Shown one piece after another: positions 22,101 to 33,748 of a stretch of DNA of 64,000 bases (positions within the stretch are counted from its first letter, which is position 1; the number at the start of each line of letters is the position of its first letter). The stretch is from NCBI GenBank assembly GCA_964023275.1, contig OZ029913.1:55635976-55699975 (forward strand), read 5' to 3'. This DNA comes from Norana najaformis (lineage: Eukaryota > Annelida > Clitellata > Crassiclitellata > Hormogastridae). The notes under the pieces are model-generated. The model had not been told where the DNA came from. It did not search any database and saw nothing but the letters and a program-made list of their open reading frames with translations. The translations under genes and the position numbers were made by a program.

Positions 22101-25100
22101 ATCAAGATAATTAATGTAGCACCTTTTCAAGTACTTCTAAAAAGTGCTGCAGTACCTCTCAAGAGGTGTCTTCATGATCGCTGTTGCATAACTAAACAGC
22201 CATCGCTTTTGGTGACCACACTGATCATCACTTTTCGCTGATCCCGTTGACCATTTTTTAGTGACCTTACTGACCATGATTTCTCACTGACCTTCACTTC
22301 TCACTGACATCTTGTCACTGGCCAGCACTTCTCTTTTAGGTTGACTACTCATTGAGGATCACTTTGCAGTTACAATCACTTCTCACTTAACATCACATCT
22401 CACTTTCCATTGGGAATGTTGACTGTCTATCTTGAATTGATAATCATAATTACAACTTTGGATCTCTCCAGATAAGTTAAATGAAGGGACCCAGCTGTAA
22501 TGGAAGCACTGTGGCAGAGATTGCGACAGGTTTTCTCTGGGTCCGGATTTGTAGGCAGACAGACAGATGGCGGATGGTGTTTGAAGTCACAGTAACTAGC
22601 CTCTGGTTTTGAAAAAATACCCATGCAGGTCCTTAAATGACAGCAGTGTATGTATGCCTGGTACTGAAATCTGACCTTTCTGTGGAATTCTAATCTAAAA
22701 CTTCTATAGCACCACTTTAGAAATGCCAAGGGCATCACCTGATGGCTGCTTTAAGTAAAACCAGAATGCCTGCCGAGTTTGGATGTAGTCCAGTTAAAAT
22801 CTGTAAAGGTAATCTGCAGACAAAGGTAAACACCGTGTGGTTGTAATGTAATGTAATTCAGTTTGACTTTTGAAGTGATGCAGATTTAAAACTGCTTTCT
22901 ACGATGTCGTATCTACAATTCCTTGCTCAGCCAATGGATGCATGGCATGTTAACAGATCTCTTACTTACTTACTTATCTACACTGTCCAACAGTCCAGTA
23001 CATAAGCTATTCAGAAGATTACTAACACTGCACAATAGTATTAAGCACATAATTACCATTTTCTTTGGTAAATAAAAAGTCATGTTAAAAAATTCTTTCA
23101 GGCATATCCTTTGTCAACGAAAGATGGTGTTTTTGGTCGGGCAGTCATCATCAACAACATGACATATTTGGTTCTAAATCCAAGACCAGGGAGCAATGTT
23201 GACTGTGAACATCTGAAGAACTTATTTCAGCAGCTGCATTTTCAGACGGTCGTACACAATGATCTCACGGAAAAGGTTTCATTTGCTTTGTCTCGCCCAA
23301 AACCTTTCCTTATTTGTGTTACTCTTACTTTTTACTTCTTTTTTAAATTATTAGTATCATTATTATTATTGTTATTGTTTTTTTTCAGAGGTAAGTGTAA
23401 TCTATTGGAAACAAAAATTATGTTAGGAGCTGTTATTATTATTTTTTATATTTTTTTTGTCCAAAGTACAGTGCTGTGATCCCTCTGGATTTATAAAAAA
23501 AGTCTTTGTAGAAATAGTGTCTGGGTTGGCTATTACTATTATGATTATGATTATTATTATTGTTGTGGTTGTTGTTTTGTTGTTGTTGTTGCTATTATTG
23601 TTATTATTATTATTGTTTTTCCCTGAGGTGCCTATGATCCCTTGGGGCTTATAAAAAAGGCTCTGGAGAAATAAAATCTCTGGGTTGGCTATATCCCAAA
23701 ATAAGAAAGTCTCTGTAGAAGTAAAATCTCAGGGTTGGCTATTATTATTTTTATTATTATTATCATTATTGTAATGCTAATTGTTAATAATGTAAACAAT
23801 ACTACTACAGGGAAAATTTATTAAAGTGATTGATTGTTATTGTCAGCAAATTATCAACTTACCAGGAACTGTGGTAACAGACTATTAAGTATTTGTAGAA
23901 GTTGAACTTGATTTTGCTTTGTTACTTTATTATGAAACACAAGAAACAACAAAGATAAAAAATAATCATTTAAATTAATCTTAAGTGCGGTCAGCTATGT
24001 ACGCAGATTGTAAGTGGTTGCAAAACTCAGTTTGGCTATAGAAAGACTGGTATTAATGTTTCTCAGATACATTATGAAAGCTGTTAAACTATCCCTGGTA
24101 TAATTGTTCACAGTATTCGGTCATTTTCACGGTAAGTCTGTGTTATAATTTCTTATGATATTCACTCGTAATGTTAGTTACTAAAATTTAGCAATTTTTT
24201 AGGAAATGCGAAAGACTTTAATGGATGAGAGAAACAACGAAAAACACGGGGAATATTCCTCGTTTGTGCTTTGCATTTTGGCTCATGGGAACGAGAACAA
24301 AGTCTATGGGATTGATGGATATGAAAACCGTGGAACAATTGACATCAGTGAGATAACGTCTTTGTTTAGTTCCGTGAATTGTCCTGGACTTGCTGGAAAG
24401 CCAAAGTTGTTTTTCATTCAGGCCTGCCAAGGAGGTTAGTGGTACATTTCAAACTTCCAAACAGTTTCTACAGTTTTTTAGAAGGGGTTTAAATTGATAT
24501 TTGAAACATTAACATTTTAATTACCACAGGTACTGGTCATCATTCTTGTTATTTTTGGTTATTCTTTGCTGCTTTGAAAATAATTCACGGCTGTGGTCCA
24601 AATGAACTTTAGCATTTTATCAATGTAGCTTACTAATCCTATTTGTACCTGGAACTTATTAAATGCCTTTATTGGCATTAGTACAGTAAACTGCTTAACG
24701 AATGATTCTGACATAATTAGATTTATAATTGATTTACGGAAATGACAGCTGCAGTTGGACAGCCATATGGAATTTATTTGCAAGTTTTGTAGTTTATAAA
24801 GTATTTCAGTAGCTTGAAATTGTGGACGCTGCAGTAAAACACCATTCGGACATCATTTATTTCTCATTTATGCCTTTCTGGTAGAACAGATGAGAATTAA
24901 CTGTAGCGGGAGTCGCAGATTTGGAGTTCCAGCATATAACTCATTCAGAATTGCATTTGATCATTTTGCACATTTATGAAGTAAATAATAATACTAATTT
25001 CCTCAGCAGCTGTTAACGCATTTAACTTGGATATGCATGTTACATTTTCAGAAAAGGTCCCACTAAAGATCACGAGTCTATGGCAGCCCAACTGTAAGGG

Positions 25101-27581
25101 CTGTGAAACTAAGTTTCTGAATTCAGAATAGCATCCTGTTCCTTTAGAAGCCCAGAAAATAATGTATGGTAATATTTTAAACAGACTAATGTAGTGCATT
25201 TAACTGGAAGGTTTAATTTATGGCTTCATATCAGGTAAAGACATGGTTGCTGCTACTCTAAACAAAGTTGAGGCGTCTTCACGGTCTGATGCCCTTCATG
25301 ACGGACCGAGCGATGAAGGCAGCCAGGACAAAGTTAAGAGAGTTAGTCACTCTTCGCCGCAGTCAGATGCCCGGCCGAGTCCTGCACCTCAACAATCAAC
25401 AAGTGAGATGAGCCCTGCCCGTCCTCTGCACACCCCTGAAGTTGCTGATGTACTGGTGGCTTATTCTACAGCACCTGGTGAGACAAGTTCTAAAATCATG
25501 TGTGTATGTATGTATCTGGGCATTCTTGTAGTACCTATTAAGTACACTAGAAACTCATTAAAACACTGTCTTTGGGAGCCATATCAAGAACTGCCTTATA
25601 ATGAGGTTGTGTCATGTAATGAGGTCGTTATCTAAAGCTGAACTAACTGCAACCCATGTCTCTGACCATGTTCTATGTAAGCATTCATGCCATAATCAGT
25701 TCAATCACTAGTCTAGCTTTACCTCCCTAGCGCATCCTGTGATCATCGGGTATAGGACTCTTGGGTGAGCCACAATGCAGAACTGTCCTGGACTGGCGTG
25801 CATTCCACACCACTGTCCTGAAGGAATGGAACCAACTACCTATGTTTCTTGAAAGCTCGAACTCCTTTCCTTCCTTCAAGAAACACACATGAAAACTCGC
25901 TATTTCTCACTGGCTTTCAAACATGTGGATATCTATCTCTTTTCATCTGGTGAATGAATAGCCGCACCTCTGATTCGCATTTCTGTGTGACTGCGTGTTA
26001 AAAATTTTTGTAATAATGCAGCAATAATGAAGCGTGTTGTAGTGGAGTTCAGATGTACGTCGCAAAATGCTTCTCACTTGCCTAAATTATGTTAGAGTTC
26101 TAGGAGGATGACAAGTTTATCTGTATATGAATGATGCTTGTGTAGCTGAGGAAGATCAGCTTTGAAGAGACCCATAGAGACTAAATGAATTCCTATCCAT
26201 GACGGACAGCTGACACATATTCAGTCCCTGGCCTGGATTGCTCTGAAATCATGACCTATGAAGTTCATAAAATTGTGATTGAATAGATGAATCAATTAAT
26301 GAAAAAATAAAGTTCTACTGTGATTTGACAAAATTTGGCTGTTGTTGATATAATTAGAAATTATGTAGTAGATTAAACATCACAGTTTGGGCATACTGCC
26401 CTTTTTGCTGCCAAAAAAATTCAGATCAGAAGAAAACTATTTAAGAACTAGTAGTAACGTATAGCATATAGCGCACTGAACTTCTGGTTACATATGGCCC
26501 GGAGATGAGCACAGAGTTGTGACGGCTGGCTATGTTAACGTTATGGCTACAGCAACGCTCCAGAGAAGAGCATGGCACAGATGATGATGATGAGTAGCAT
26601 ATACCTAAGCGAAGCATGAAGAATTGATGTGAACCAAATTTAGGTTTCTCATAAAAATTCTGTCGAGTTTTGAAACTTTTATTGTTTTAGTTAGACATAT
26701 GTTTGAACATTTCTGCCTTTTTAAATGCCATCTATATCGTGTTTTTGTGAATAGGTTATAAATCGTGGCGACATCCAGAGTTTGGCACTTGGTTCATACG
26801 CTGTCTGATCTACGTTATTATGAACAACGCCTGTGAAGACCACGTCCTTGATATGCTAACTGAGGTCGGCTGCGTCTGATATGACTAACTAGGAAACCAA
26901 ATTCTTGGAAAAATTAAGATGTTGCACAAATCCACAACTCTCCCGTCATTTTTCACTTAATGGGTTATTTATTCCCTGTTATTATTATCATCATTACTAT
27001 CATTATTATTATTATTAGTAATAGTAGTAGGAGTAGTAGGGGTGGTGGTAGTGGTAGTAGAAGCAGTAGTAGTAGTAGTAGCAGTAGCACCCATTGTGTT
27101 AGTAGTGCTTATGACAGTGTGCTTGTACAGGTACTGGATAAGCAGTACCTTTACAAGTACACTTGTAAATGTACTGATATAGCATTTTCCTGTTGGACAG
27201 CCACCAGTAGTGTGTGAAATCTGTAGCTGGTGTCCAGGGGATCATGGGCTCCATTGGTGAGAGTAGGAACAATTAACAAAATTAGTAATATTTGTAATAA
27301 ATTTCAAAATAAAAATAATGTAAGAATTATATTTATCATATAGCATTTGGGCAGCTGTGTGTTAAAGGCTTCATACATCTCTACAATAACACATCTCTAC
27401 AATTATACAACTGTTAAAACCTTTAGCATTTTCTTTAAATTGTTTAAATACGTCTGCTGTTTTTTGTTAAAAGGTTGCCTTTATAATTTCTCATTTCAAA
27501 GTTGAAACGAGAAATAGTTATGCTGTCCAGATACCACAGGTAGTCTCAACATTGAGGAGGAAAGTCTACTTCCTACCGTAA
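19151..27581 (+). CDS. CARD-containing caspase (initiator type), complete, eight exons
   Basis: Exons: 19151-19291, 20832-21129, 21939-22021, 23102-23275, 24203-24434, 25235-25477, 26755-26864, 27474-27581 (stop TAA). All junctions are GT-AG with compatible phases, giving 462 residues. Residues 1-90 form a CARD (SRLQANHVMIMENLIL; LFTLPKRGDQAFTIFIQAL). The p20 part starts near FGRAVIINN, has the S1-pocket Arg202 (NPRPGSN), His260 (ILAHGNENKVYG) and Cys307 in QACQG. A linker of about 70 residues rich in Ser, Pro and Asp follows, then p10 with VLVAYSTAPG, YKSWR (Arg396) and QIPQVVSTLRRKVYF. By family it is a cysteine protease cutting after Asp, activated by CARD-driven assembly and linker cleavage. 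QACQG is the pentapeptide of caspases 8/10, whereas the CARD resembles caspases 2/9, so no vertebrate name is given. The last junction (26864/27474) is the least certain. In-frame TGA precedes the ATG. Confidence 0.9.
20560..20715 (+). repeat. Dispersed retroelement tail in caspase intron 1
   Basis: GTTAGATAGCCATGTTTAGC followed by AAAAGGTGCTATATAAATAA and GCATACATCC. It matches the tails near 1.9 kb and 45.3 kb. Confidence 0.55.
21130..21938. other. Caspase intron 2
   Basis: Contains a GGGGGCCCAATGC...GGGGCCCCTG phrase near 21215-21250, with GC content above its surroundings and a MITE-like look, but no terminal repeats were found. Otherwise nothing is assigned. Confidence 0.35.
22200..22420. 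repeat. Degenerate TCACTTCTCACTGACC repeat
   Basis: About ten loosely spaced copies of a (T)CACTTCTCACTGAC(C) phrase in caspase intron 3. They are diverged and no clean period can be set. Confidence 0.55.
22440..22740 (-). mobile_element. Diverged LINE 3' end, minus strand, in caspase intron 3
   Basis: Minus-strand FKHHPPSVCLPTNPDPE matches the terminal peptide of the family at 8.1/17.8/35.8 kb. The 3' end degenerates to AACTTATCTGGAGAGATCC then AATTATGATT. Confidence 0.6.
23330..23790. repeat. TTATT/TTGTTG-rich tract with a thrice-repeated 40-bp phrase
   Basis: In caspase intron 4. Long (TTA/TTG)n blocks alternate with three copies of a phrase ending AAATCTC(T/A)GGGTTGGCTAT (near 23515, 23680 and 23730). 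The first copy is diverged. It looks like segmental duplication driven by the flanking microsatellite. Confidence 0.65.
25770..25930 (+). mobile_element. Probable LINE C-terminal remnant in caspase intron 6
   Basis: The plus-strand frame reads VLKEWNQLPMFLESSNSFPS, resembling the W-N-x-L-P block near the end of CR1-type reverse transcriptases. It is short and decayed. Confidence 0.4.
26480..26600 (+). mobile_element. 3' end of a second LINE family with (GAT)n tail
   Basis: GACGGCTGGCTATGTTAACG, TTATGGCTACAGCAACGCTCC and GCATGGCACAGATGATGATG match the C-terminal end of the longer copy at 32045-32240. It lies in caspase intron 6. Confidence 0.65.
26972..27100 (+). repeat. (ATT)n-(AGT/GGT)n compound microsatellite
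   Basis: ATT-rich then AGTAGT/GGTGGT-rich trinucleotides in the last caspase intron. Confidence 0.8.
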
Positions 27582-27589
27582 TATTAACA

Positions 27590-28290
27590 GGTAAGTTTTT
27601 TTACTGATATGAATATATTGACAAATTCAACCTCACTTCTGCTTCGGTCATCATTTTTGCCGCATACTGCTTGTCACCAATCTTCAGTTGTGAACTAAAC
27701 TCATATTCACCAAACTCAGTTTCAACACCATCTCTCCGTCCTACCCAAACTATGTTCATTCCACTGTGTCGGCTCTGTTGATCTTGATGCATTCAGACTC
27801 GACCTTGAATCCTTCCCTCTGAAACCCCTCAACCAATCCTGATGATCTCTTGCCTGCATGCAATTCCACCATGCAGATCTCAACAAAAATGCTCCAATCA
27901 TCATTAAACCTGAAATTCATCCCAAAATACTTGATTTAATTCTTTCCTTCAAGCCCTTAAATCTTCTTGCCATCACCTGTAACAAGGATACAGACTTTCT
28001 GGCGACTATGCTGTCTACGGTAGACAAAAAACTTTGACAGATATCTTGTCTGCCAAGAAATGATATCTGTGCTCTGTCGTTCACTCAGAATCATCCTATC
28101 CTCGAAGTCTGTGGAAAACTGTAGACAATCTTCTGCAACGAGGTTCTTCTCATCCTCCCCCATATTCTGTCGCACTTCCATCAGTTGCCGACTCCTTCGC
28201 ATCCTTCTTCACCGACAAAATCTCCTCCCTCCGTCTTTCACTGCAGAATCTCATATCGAACTTAACCCCGCGCAAACTACTGTTATGCAG
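27590..28290 (+). mobile_element. LINE ORF2 fragment (endonuclease-RT linker region)
   Basis: Decayed plus-strand frames include HADLNKNAPII and, at 28195-28270, ADSFASFFTDKISSLRLSLQ, the region that lies between the endonuclease and reverse-transcriptase domains of CR1/L2 elements. It starts immediately after the last caspase exon. Confidence 0.75.
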
Positions 28291-28700
28291 TGTCACATGA
28301 TATGTGATGCAAGGTTGATAGACCTACACAACATGTCATGTTCGTACACATGTGATGTTAGTTGCATGAGTTACCAGCTATAAAGTCTGGCATTAAGTGG
28401 AAGTTGGCCTATTCACATAATCCTATAAAAGATAAACGAAATGGAAATATATAAGGAACTGCTGAAGAAGCACTCATTCACAATACCTTTTCCTGAATGA
28501 CAGTGCGGTCCACTGTTATCACTGTTAAGTCTAAGCTCACATTAGAAATATGGTTTTATATATGCCTTAAAGTTAGTCAGATTTTGACAACGATAGGCAA
28601 ATTATGTTGTAAGCTGGTAACTCATGCAACTAACATCACATATTTACGAACATGACATGTTGTGTAGGTCTGTGAACTTTGCATCACATATCATGTTGCT
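28288..28700. mobile_element. Foldback element with ~90-bp inverted arms
   Basis: 28290-28379 (ACATGATATGTGATGCAA ... TTGCATGAGTTACCAGCT) is the inverse of 28613-28700 with about 90% identity and a 230-bp unrelated spacer. It appears to interrupt the LINE fragment to its left. It is MITE-like and non-coding. Confidence 0.8.
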
Positions 28701-28985
28701 TTTGACTTTACAGATGCACTCGATAATGTACATGTCTGTTTGCTGTTGTTGTTGTTGTTGTAGAGGTTGTGATTGAATGACAGAATTTAACTGGGAGACT
28801 GGAAAATGATGGGGAACATTGTAATTCACCGTCTTCTCAAATCATGAGACATCTTGGGAATCTGTCTCAGGGTTGTCGCAACATTGCTTTATTTTGCTAG
28901 GAGTAAAACACATTGTGACACACTGTACTTTAAGGCAATAGTTACAAACGATTTTCTGCTTAGTTTTCTAGTGATTACTTGGGAA

Positions 28986-29183
28986 TTATTATTATTATTA
29001 TTATTGTTGTTTCTGTATTTATTAAGCAACACCATCTATTGATTAAGTAGCAGTTGATGGCGCTGAGCACGTGTGAGAGAAGGACTTGTGGAAGCCCCTA
29101 CAAAGTAACTATCGTAGGGAGGCTCTAACCTGTTCTCTCCGCTTCATAAACAGAGTGCTCTAACCAGTCGGCTACCATTCCCC
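28986..29183 (-). mobile_element. Full-length tRNA-derived SINE, minus strand
   Basis: Read on the minus strand: a head (GGTAGCCGACTGGTTAGAGC, box A-like; GGTTAGAGCC, weak box B), a body with CTTCTCTCACACGTGCTCAG and GCGCCATCAACTGCTACTTA, then AATAAATACAG and an (AAT)n tail. Body relatives are at 30.6, 33.4 and 42.7 kb. Confidence 0.75.
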
Positions 29184-29366
29184 ACAAATCATGCTTAGGT
29201 CTTGGTTGAAAAGAACAATGTCTATGTTGTGATTATAACTGTTTTCTTTTCACTAATCAGCATATCTGTCTTTGTTGCAATCTGATTGGGTAGAGCAGTG
29301 ATGGTTTCGATTTTTTCTTTCTGTGTTGCTTGAAAGTGGCAATCCATTGATCCCTTGTGCAATAAC

Positions 29367-29480
29367 AGTGGCACCATAGTTGTTTACTGGCTAGATTGGC
29401 ACTATAGTTGTTTAATGGCTAGATTGGCACTATAGTTGTTTACTGGCTAGATTGGCACTATAGTTATTTGCTGGCTAGTT
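29367..29480 (+). repeat. Four-copy 28-bp tandem repeat
   Basis: Unit TTGGCACTATAGTTGTTTAC plus TGGCTAGA, four copies with one to three differences each. Confidence 0.85.
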
Positions 29481-29499
29481 GATTAGATTAGTTTTCATT

Positions 29500-30050
29500 T
29501 TTGGTGCTGAATTTGACAGAGGTCGAAGGTCAGTATTTTAGGAGTGTTTTAAAGTCTTTTGAAAGGAATTATATAAATTTTCAGTTACATAAGGTTAGCT
29601 GATTATTATTGTTTCCAGTCATTAACAATCTCTGCAAGTGATTTAGATGATTTCTACTGTTAACGTTTTATGGCTTGTTCTATGACCTTTCTTTCTTAGT
29701 TCAGTGGAAGTAAAATGTGTTTGCTATATATTCTAGAAACAGCTGTATGTATATTGACTGTGGAGTGTTAATGGCATGCTAACAGACTGCCTTTCACCTA
29801 TTTTACCCATGGTATGAATCCATTAGCTTAGATTTATCCAAAGTTGTCAGTTGTTATTGAACTGTGTATCTTGTAAGTTCAGCAATGTTGTATGCTGCCC
29901 TGTATGCATGTATGTATATAGGCATTTGTATAGCGCCTTTTGACCTCTGCCGCTTTTACAGATGCAGTTGATTGTGGATTCTATAAGTTGCCAGACATCT
30001 GTCTGTCTAAAGGTGGTCTGGTTGTTACATTACGCTTGTGATTGTAATCG
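29500..30050. other. Intergenic, nothing assigned
   Basis: AT-rich. A TATAGCGCCTTTTGACC phrase at about 29930 is another reversed retroelement-tail motif. Confidence 0.35.
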
Positions 30051-30054
30051 TAAA

Positions 30055-30590
30055 GTTGTCCCTCATATAGTTGTTTCTAGTCGTCTTGATTACTGTAACT
30101 CACTTTCAAATGGCGTCACTAAGACGAATGTGTAGAAAATGCAAATGCTTCGGAACTGCTAGGCCTGGGCAATAACGAAAACACCCAAATTCCATCATAT
30201 GTATTACCCCATACTGCAATCATTGCGCTGCTTTCCTATAGAACAAAGAATCCTGGTAAAACTTGTCTCGTCATTCATAAAATAAGTACACAATGACCAG
30301 CCAACTTATCTTTCGTCTTTGCCCACTACTCAGGTTCACAAATACTGAACTTACTCATTGTAGGCTCTGACTCTTCTAAATATTGCACCCCAAACCAAAC
30401 GATATTGAATGGGTTTCCGGTCTTTCTCTGTCGTCGGCCATAGACATTATGAATATTCATGTTGTATTTGTCGTTGGCCCAAGGCTCTGGAATTCGCTGC
30501 CTGTTTCCGCTCCGCTGGTTCTTTGATGTCGTTTAGGTCGGAACTGAAAGCTCATCCGTTTCGAATTGCTTACCCCTCCGTAGGAATTAT
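30055..30590 (+). mobile_element. CR1/L2-like LINE C-terminal fragment
   Basis: Frames give VSSRLDYCNSLSNGV, WAITKTPKFHH and, further on, SELKAHPFRIAYPS at the C-terminus. Stops and frameshifts are present. Confidence 0.75.
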
Positions 30591-30715
30591 TATTCCTGCA
30601 TTTACTAAGCGCCTCTGTCTAATGATTAAGCAGTAATCGATGACGCTGAGCAACTGTGTGTGAAGAACTTGCTCGAGTCCTTCACGCAACCTCCACACAA
30701 ACTGTTTACTCTCAA
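30586..30715 (-). mobile_element. SINE body, minus strand
   Basis: ATTATTATTCCTGCATTTAC, AAGCGCCTCTGTCTAATGAT, TAAGCAGTAATCGATGACGC and TGAGCAACTGTG match the minus-strand SINE body at 28986 and 42705. It abuts the LINE C-terminus at its left. Confidence 0.7.
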
Positions 30716-31099
30716 ATGGCCACACAACTTTGTCGCTTAATGCATCTTTTCACCTTTTTGAGCCTATGTGTCTGAAACCGATATCATTGATATCATTCAG
30801 TCCTCTCAAAGGAAACCGTGCTAGTTTGATCCAATCCCAACTTCCTTACTCAAACCTTCTCCTTCCTTTACCAAAACCATCAACCTTTCTCTGTAGACTG
30901 GCACTTTTCCTTTGCTCTTCAAAAACTAAGTTTTTAAAACCTCCTGTGTAGTGTATGCAGGGTCTATCAGAATGCTTGACATTCATTGGCCAGCCAGGGT
31001 TGGCCCGCTAGAGGGCACAACTGGCACATATATATAGATAGCTAACGCCGTAGGCCAGAGAGTCAGAAATAAGCTAGCGAATACATTGTATATGTACGG

Positions 31100-31310
31100 T
31101 CGATTTAAAACCTCCTCTATAATAACCGTCTCTAGACAAGGAAATCCTCTCCAACTACTGTCCGATTTAAAATCTCTCATTCCTATCTAAACTCGTCCTC
31201 TCTGGCCTTACTGCCTATCTTAGCTCTGACAACCTTCTAAGTTCCCAACAAACTGCCTGGGCTAAGCACCACTCCACTGAAACTATCCTCTCATCCCTGT
31301 GAGCAAATTT
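31100..31310 (+). mobile_element. LINE reverse transcriptase N-terminal block
   Basis: A translation with one stop reads SNYCPI, NLSFLSKLVLSGLTAYLSS, DNLLSSQQTAWAKHHSTET, the first conserved block of CR1/L2-type reverse transcriptase. It is probably a separate insertion from the C-terminal fragment to its left, because the order is reversed. Confidence 0.8.
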
Positions 31311-31499
31311 GTCAAGGCGATAATAGGTCGTCAACAAGCCTCTTGCTTTGTCTCTTCGTCTTTTAGACAGGTCTGCTTTCGGTATACAGTAGAACACGAA
31401 ATCCTTATCAAGAACAGTAGGCCTACTTGTCCTCTGTTCGAGATCTCTGGTAGAGGCCCACTCTCGTGGCGGATCGGCCACAAGGCTTGTCTATAGCTG

Positions 31500-32030
31500 G
31501 AATTTGTAAATAATAATTTTATGACAATTATATAACATAATTTCGCATTTAAGATGTTCGGTTCGTTTTAATTTCTTTCTAATATTTCAACGATTTATGT
31601 TTAATTTTAATTTAATAATTAAGTCTTTGTTTTTTGCAATCCCTCCCTACGCTCCAGTAATTGCCAACGCTCGATCAAAGCAGTGTCTACCGTAGTTAGC
31701 ATTCAGGGTTTCCCTACGGTCTTTCTCACGGTAGTAATTCGATACCAATTAAGTAGTGCGGAAAAACAAGCGTCGTTCGAATCAAACCATAAGATGCAGA
31801 CATATCAAGGGCGGTTGAATAAACCTGCCGCACTATTCGCTGCTTTAGACGTAGAACGGCTACGCTGCGTTCTACATGTAGACGAATCAAAGCAGTTTGT
31901 TTAGCGATATATATTCAGGCGCTACTGTTGTCACCTTCGTACAAATATTATTTGAATCATGGTCATTTATGGTCATTTGTTCATGAAATGACCACGAATC
32001 TACTTCAAGCTGACCACCTGTGCATCTGCT
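31500..32030. other. Intergenic, nothing assigned
   Basis: AT-rich, with no supported gene. Confidence 0.4.
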
Positions 32031-32044
32031 TTGACCACTAACTG

Positions 32045-32345
32045 ATGATTTCCGGCCCTCCTAGAGGCCAGAAGAGACTTGTCGGACGCCTTCGCCATAC
32101 ATGGACAAGGACAGTGGAAGTTGGCCTGCGCCCACTTAACTTAAAAAAACAAGCACAGAACAGAGACGGCCGGCTACACGTTATGGAAACTGCAAAGCTC
32201 CAGAGAGGCGCATGCCACAGATGCTGATGCTGATGATGATTAACTGATGGACTCTGGTGAACAAATTGATATAAATCTATAGGAGTTTGCTGAACAGATA
32301 ACCCATTAACAGATGGATGAACACATGGACACAAATCTGTAGGAG
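32045..32345 (+). mobile_element. Second LINE family, C-terminus with (GATGCT)n tail, followed by a duplicated phrase
   Basis: The open frame reads GPPRGQKRLVGRLRHTWTRT, LNLKKQAQNRDGR and AKLQRGACHR, fitting the G-x-R-G-R ... W ... A-x-DR-x-x-W end of RTE/I-type ORF2 proteins. The tail is GATGCTGATGCTGATGATG. Directly after, ATAAATCTATAGGAGTTT and ACAAATCTGTAGGAGTTT show a ~70-bp tandem duplication. Confidence 0.65.
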
Positions 32346-32349
32346 TTTC

Positions 32350-33360
32350 ACGAACAGATAAACATTAATAAGTGGAATAATTATTTGAACAACAGACTAG
32401 AAACAACAGCGATACAAGTCTTGTTCGCAGTTGGTTTGTACTTCTGACGTATTTAGTGTTCAAGTCAAAATCCAGCAATAGCTCTTAACACGAACACAGT
32501 ACCATAATATCTCCAGTGAAAAGCGCATGAACTAGGTCTGTGCTTATTCCATGAATGCACTTAGGCCCTATAACGGTGCAATTGAATAGACGATAAGAAT
32601 AAATAATCTAGTCGATGTTATGCTACATCTGACTATGGAAAAATAGTTACTATAATGCATAACATCTGTAAACCAGACGTATGCATTAGAGAGTTATTTA
32701 TGTCAGCTTGTTTATATATAGTGTACGTGTATGCCTAAGCTGCATGTATGTATGTATGTGTATATATATATCTATATACACATACAGTTCATTGGAAACA
32801 TATAAATGCTATAAGTCTCTGTTGGTGGTGAATCTTGTGCGTGCTTGCCTTGCCAGAAGTTACCACCGAGCTGTACGCCTTACCACGCATTGGTCTGCCT
32901 TGCCACTTCCGACTGTGTCAGCCCATCCGTTCTTCTATTCATCGACTTCTGGGCAGCCTGCCTGCCTGCCTGCCTGCCTGCCAATAAGTCTCTCGTCCGT
33001 TTATCCTCTTGCAGCCGGAGATAAGGCAATTGCTGCAGCCTACTTATGAGTACCAGGGCAGTTGATAAGCCGTTCGTTGATCCTCTTTGCCTTCGCATCT
33101 CTAGGTAACCCAGGCAGCGATGAGCCCAGCCGCTGCAGCTACGGACGCTGGCGCTCTTTAGGTCCGGTGCTTTACCGCCGCAAGTAGGAGGCAGTTGGCT
33201 ACCGCAGCTGATGGCTTAGCCATCCATTTGCATCACTTCGAGCAGGCCATAGATCTCTTTCTTATAGTATTTGGATGGAAAACTTAGCATTCAAGTTGTT
33301 GCCCATTAAATGCAAGGCTGCTCGTAACTTCGCCCATATGGCCATGCTGGGGGTTGTAGT
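32350..33360. other. Intergenic, nothing firmly assigned
   Basis: Includes a (CCTG)n tract at 32956-32982 and a moderately GC-rich stretch at 33050-33220. No exon is supported. Confidence 0.35.
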
Positions 33361-33364
33361 CAGC

Positions 33365-33455
33365 ATTGTAGGGACCTTGAGCAAGTTCTTAACTCACAGT
33401 TGCTCGGCGCCATCGATTGATGCTTAGTCATTAAATAGTGGAGCTTATTAAATGT
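33365..33455 (+). mobile_element. SINE body, plus strand
   Basis: GGGACCTTGAGCAAGTTCTT, CTCACAGTTGCTCGGCGCC and ATCGATTGATGCTTAGTCAT match the reverse complement of the copies at 28986, 30586 and 42705. Confidence 0.7.
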
Positions 33456-33748
33456 ATATATATATATATTGTAGACAGTTTTATGTCAGCCTTAACCTTG
33501 AATTGATAGCTATTCATGTACAGTTGTAAGCAGATACGTATAACTGTAATTGACATTGTAACTGCAATTAGAAATTATTATATAGCGCCGCTTCAAGAGA
33601 TGTAAGCATGTATGAATGCACGTCTGTATGCTTGTAGAAGGGCATTCATATTGCACCTTTCGGAACATAATAAGCCTGTAAAAATTGCTTCAACCTTAAG
33701 ATTCTTCTAGGCCTACTGCATTCAACTCCGTCGGGGCTTAATAACTAC

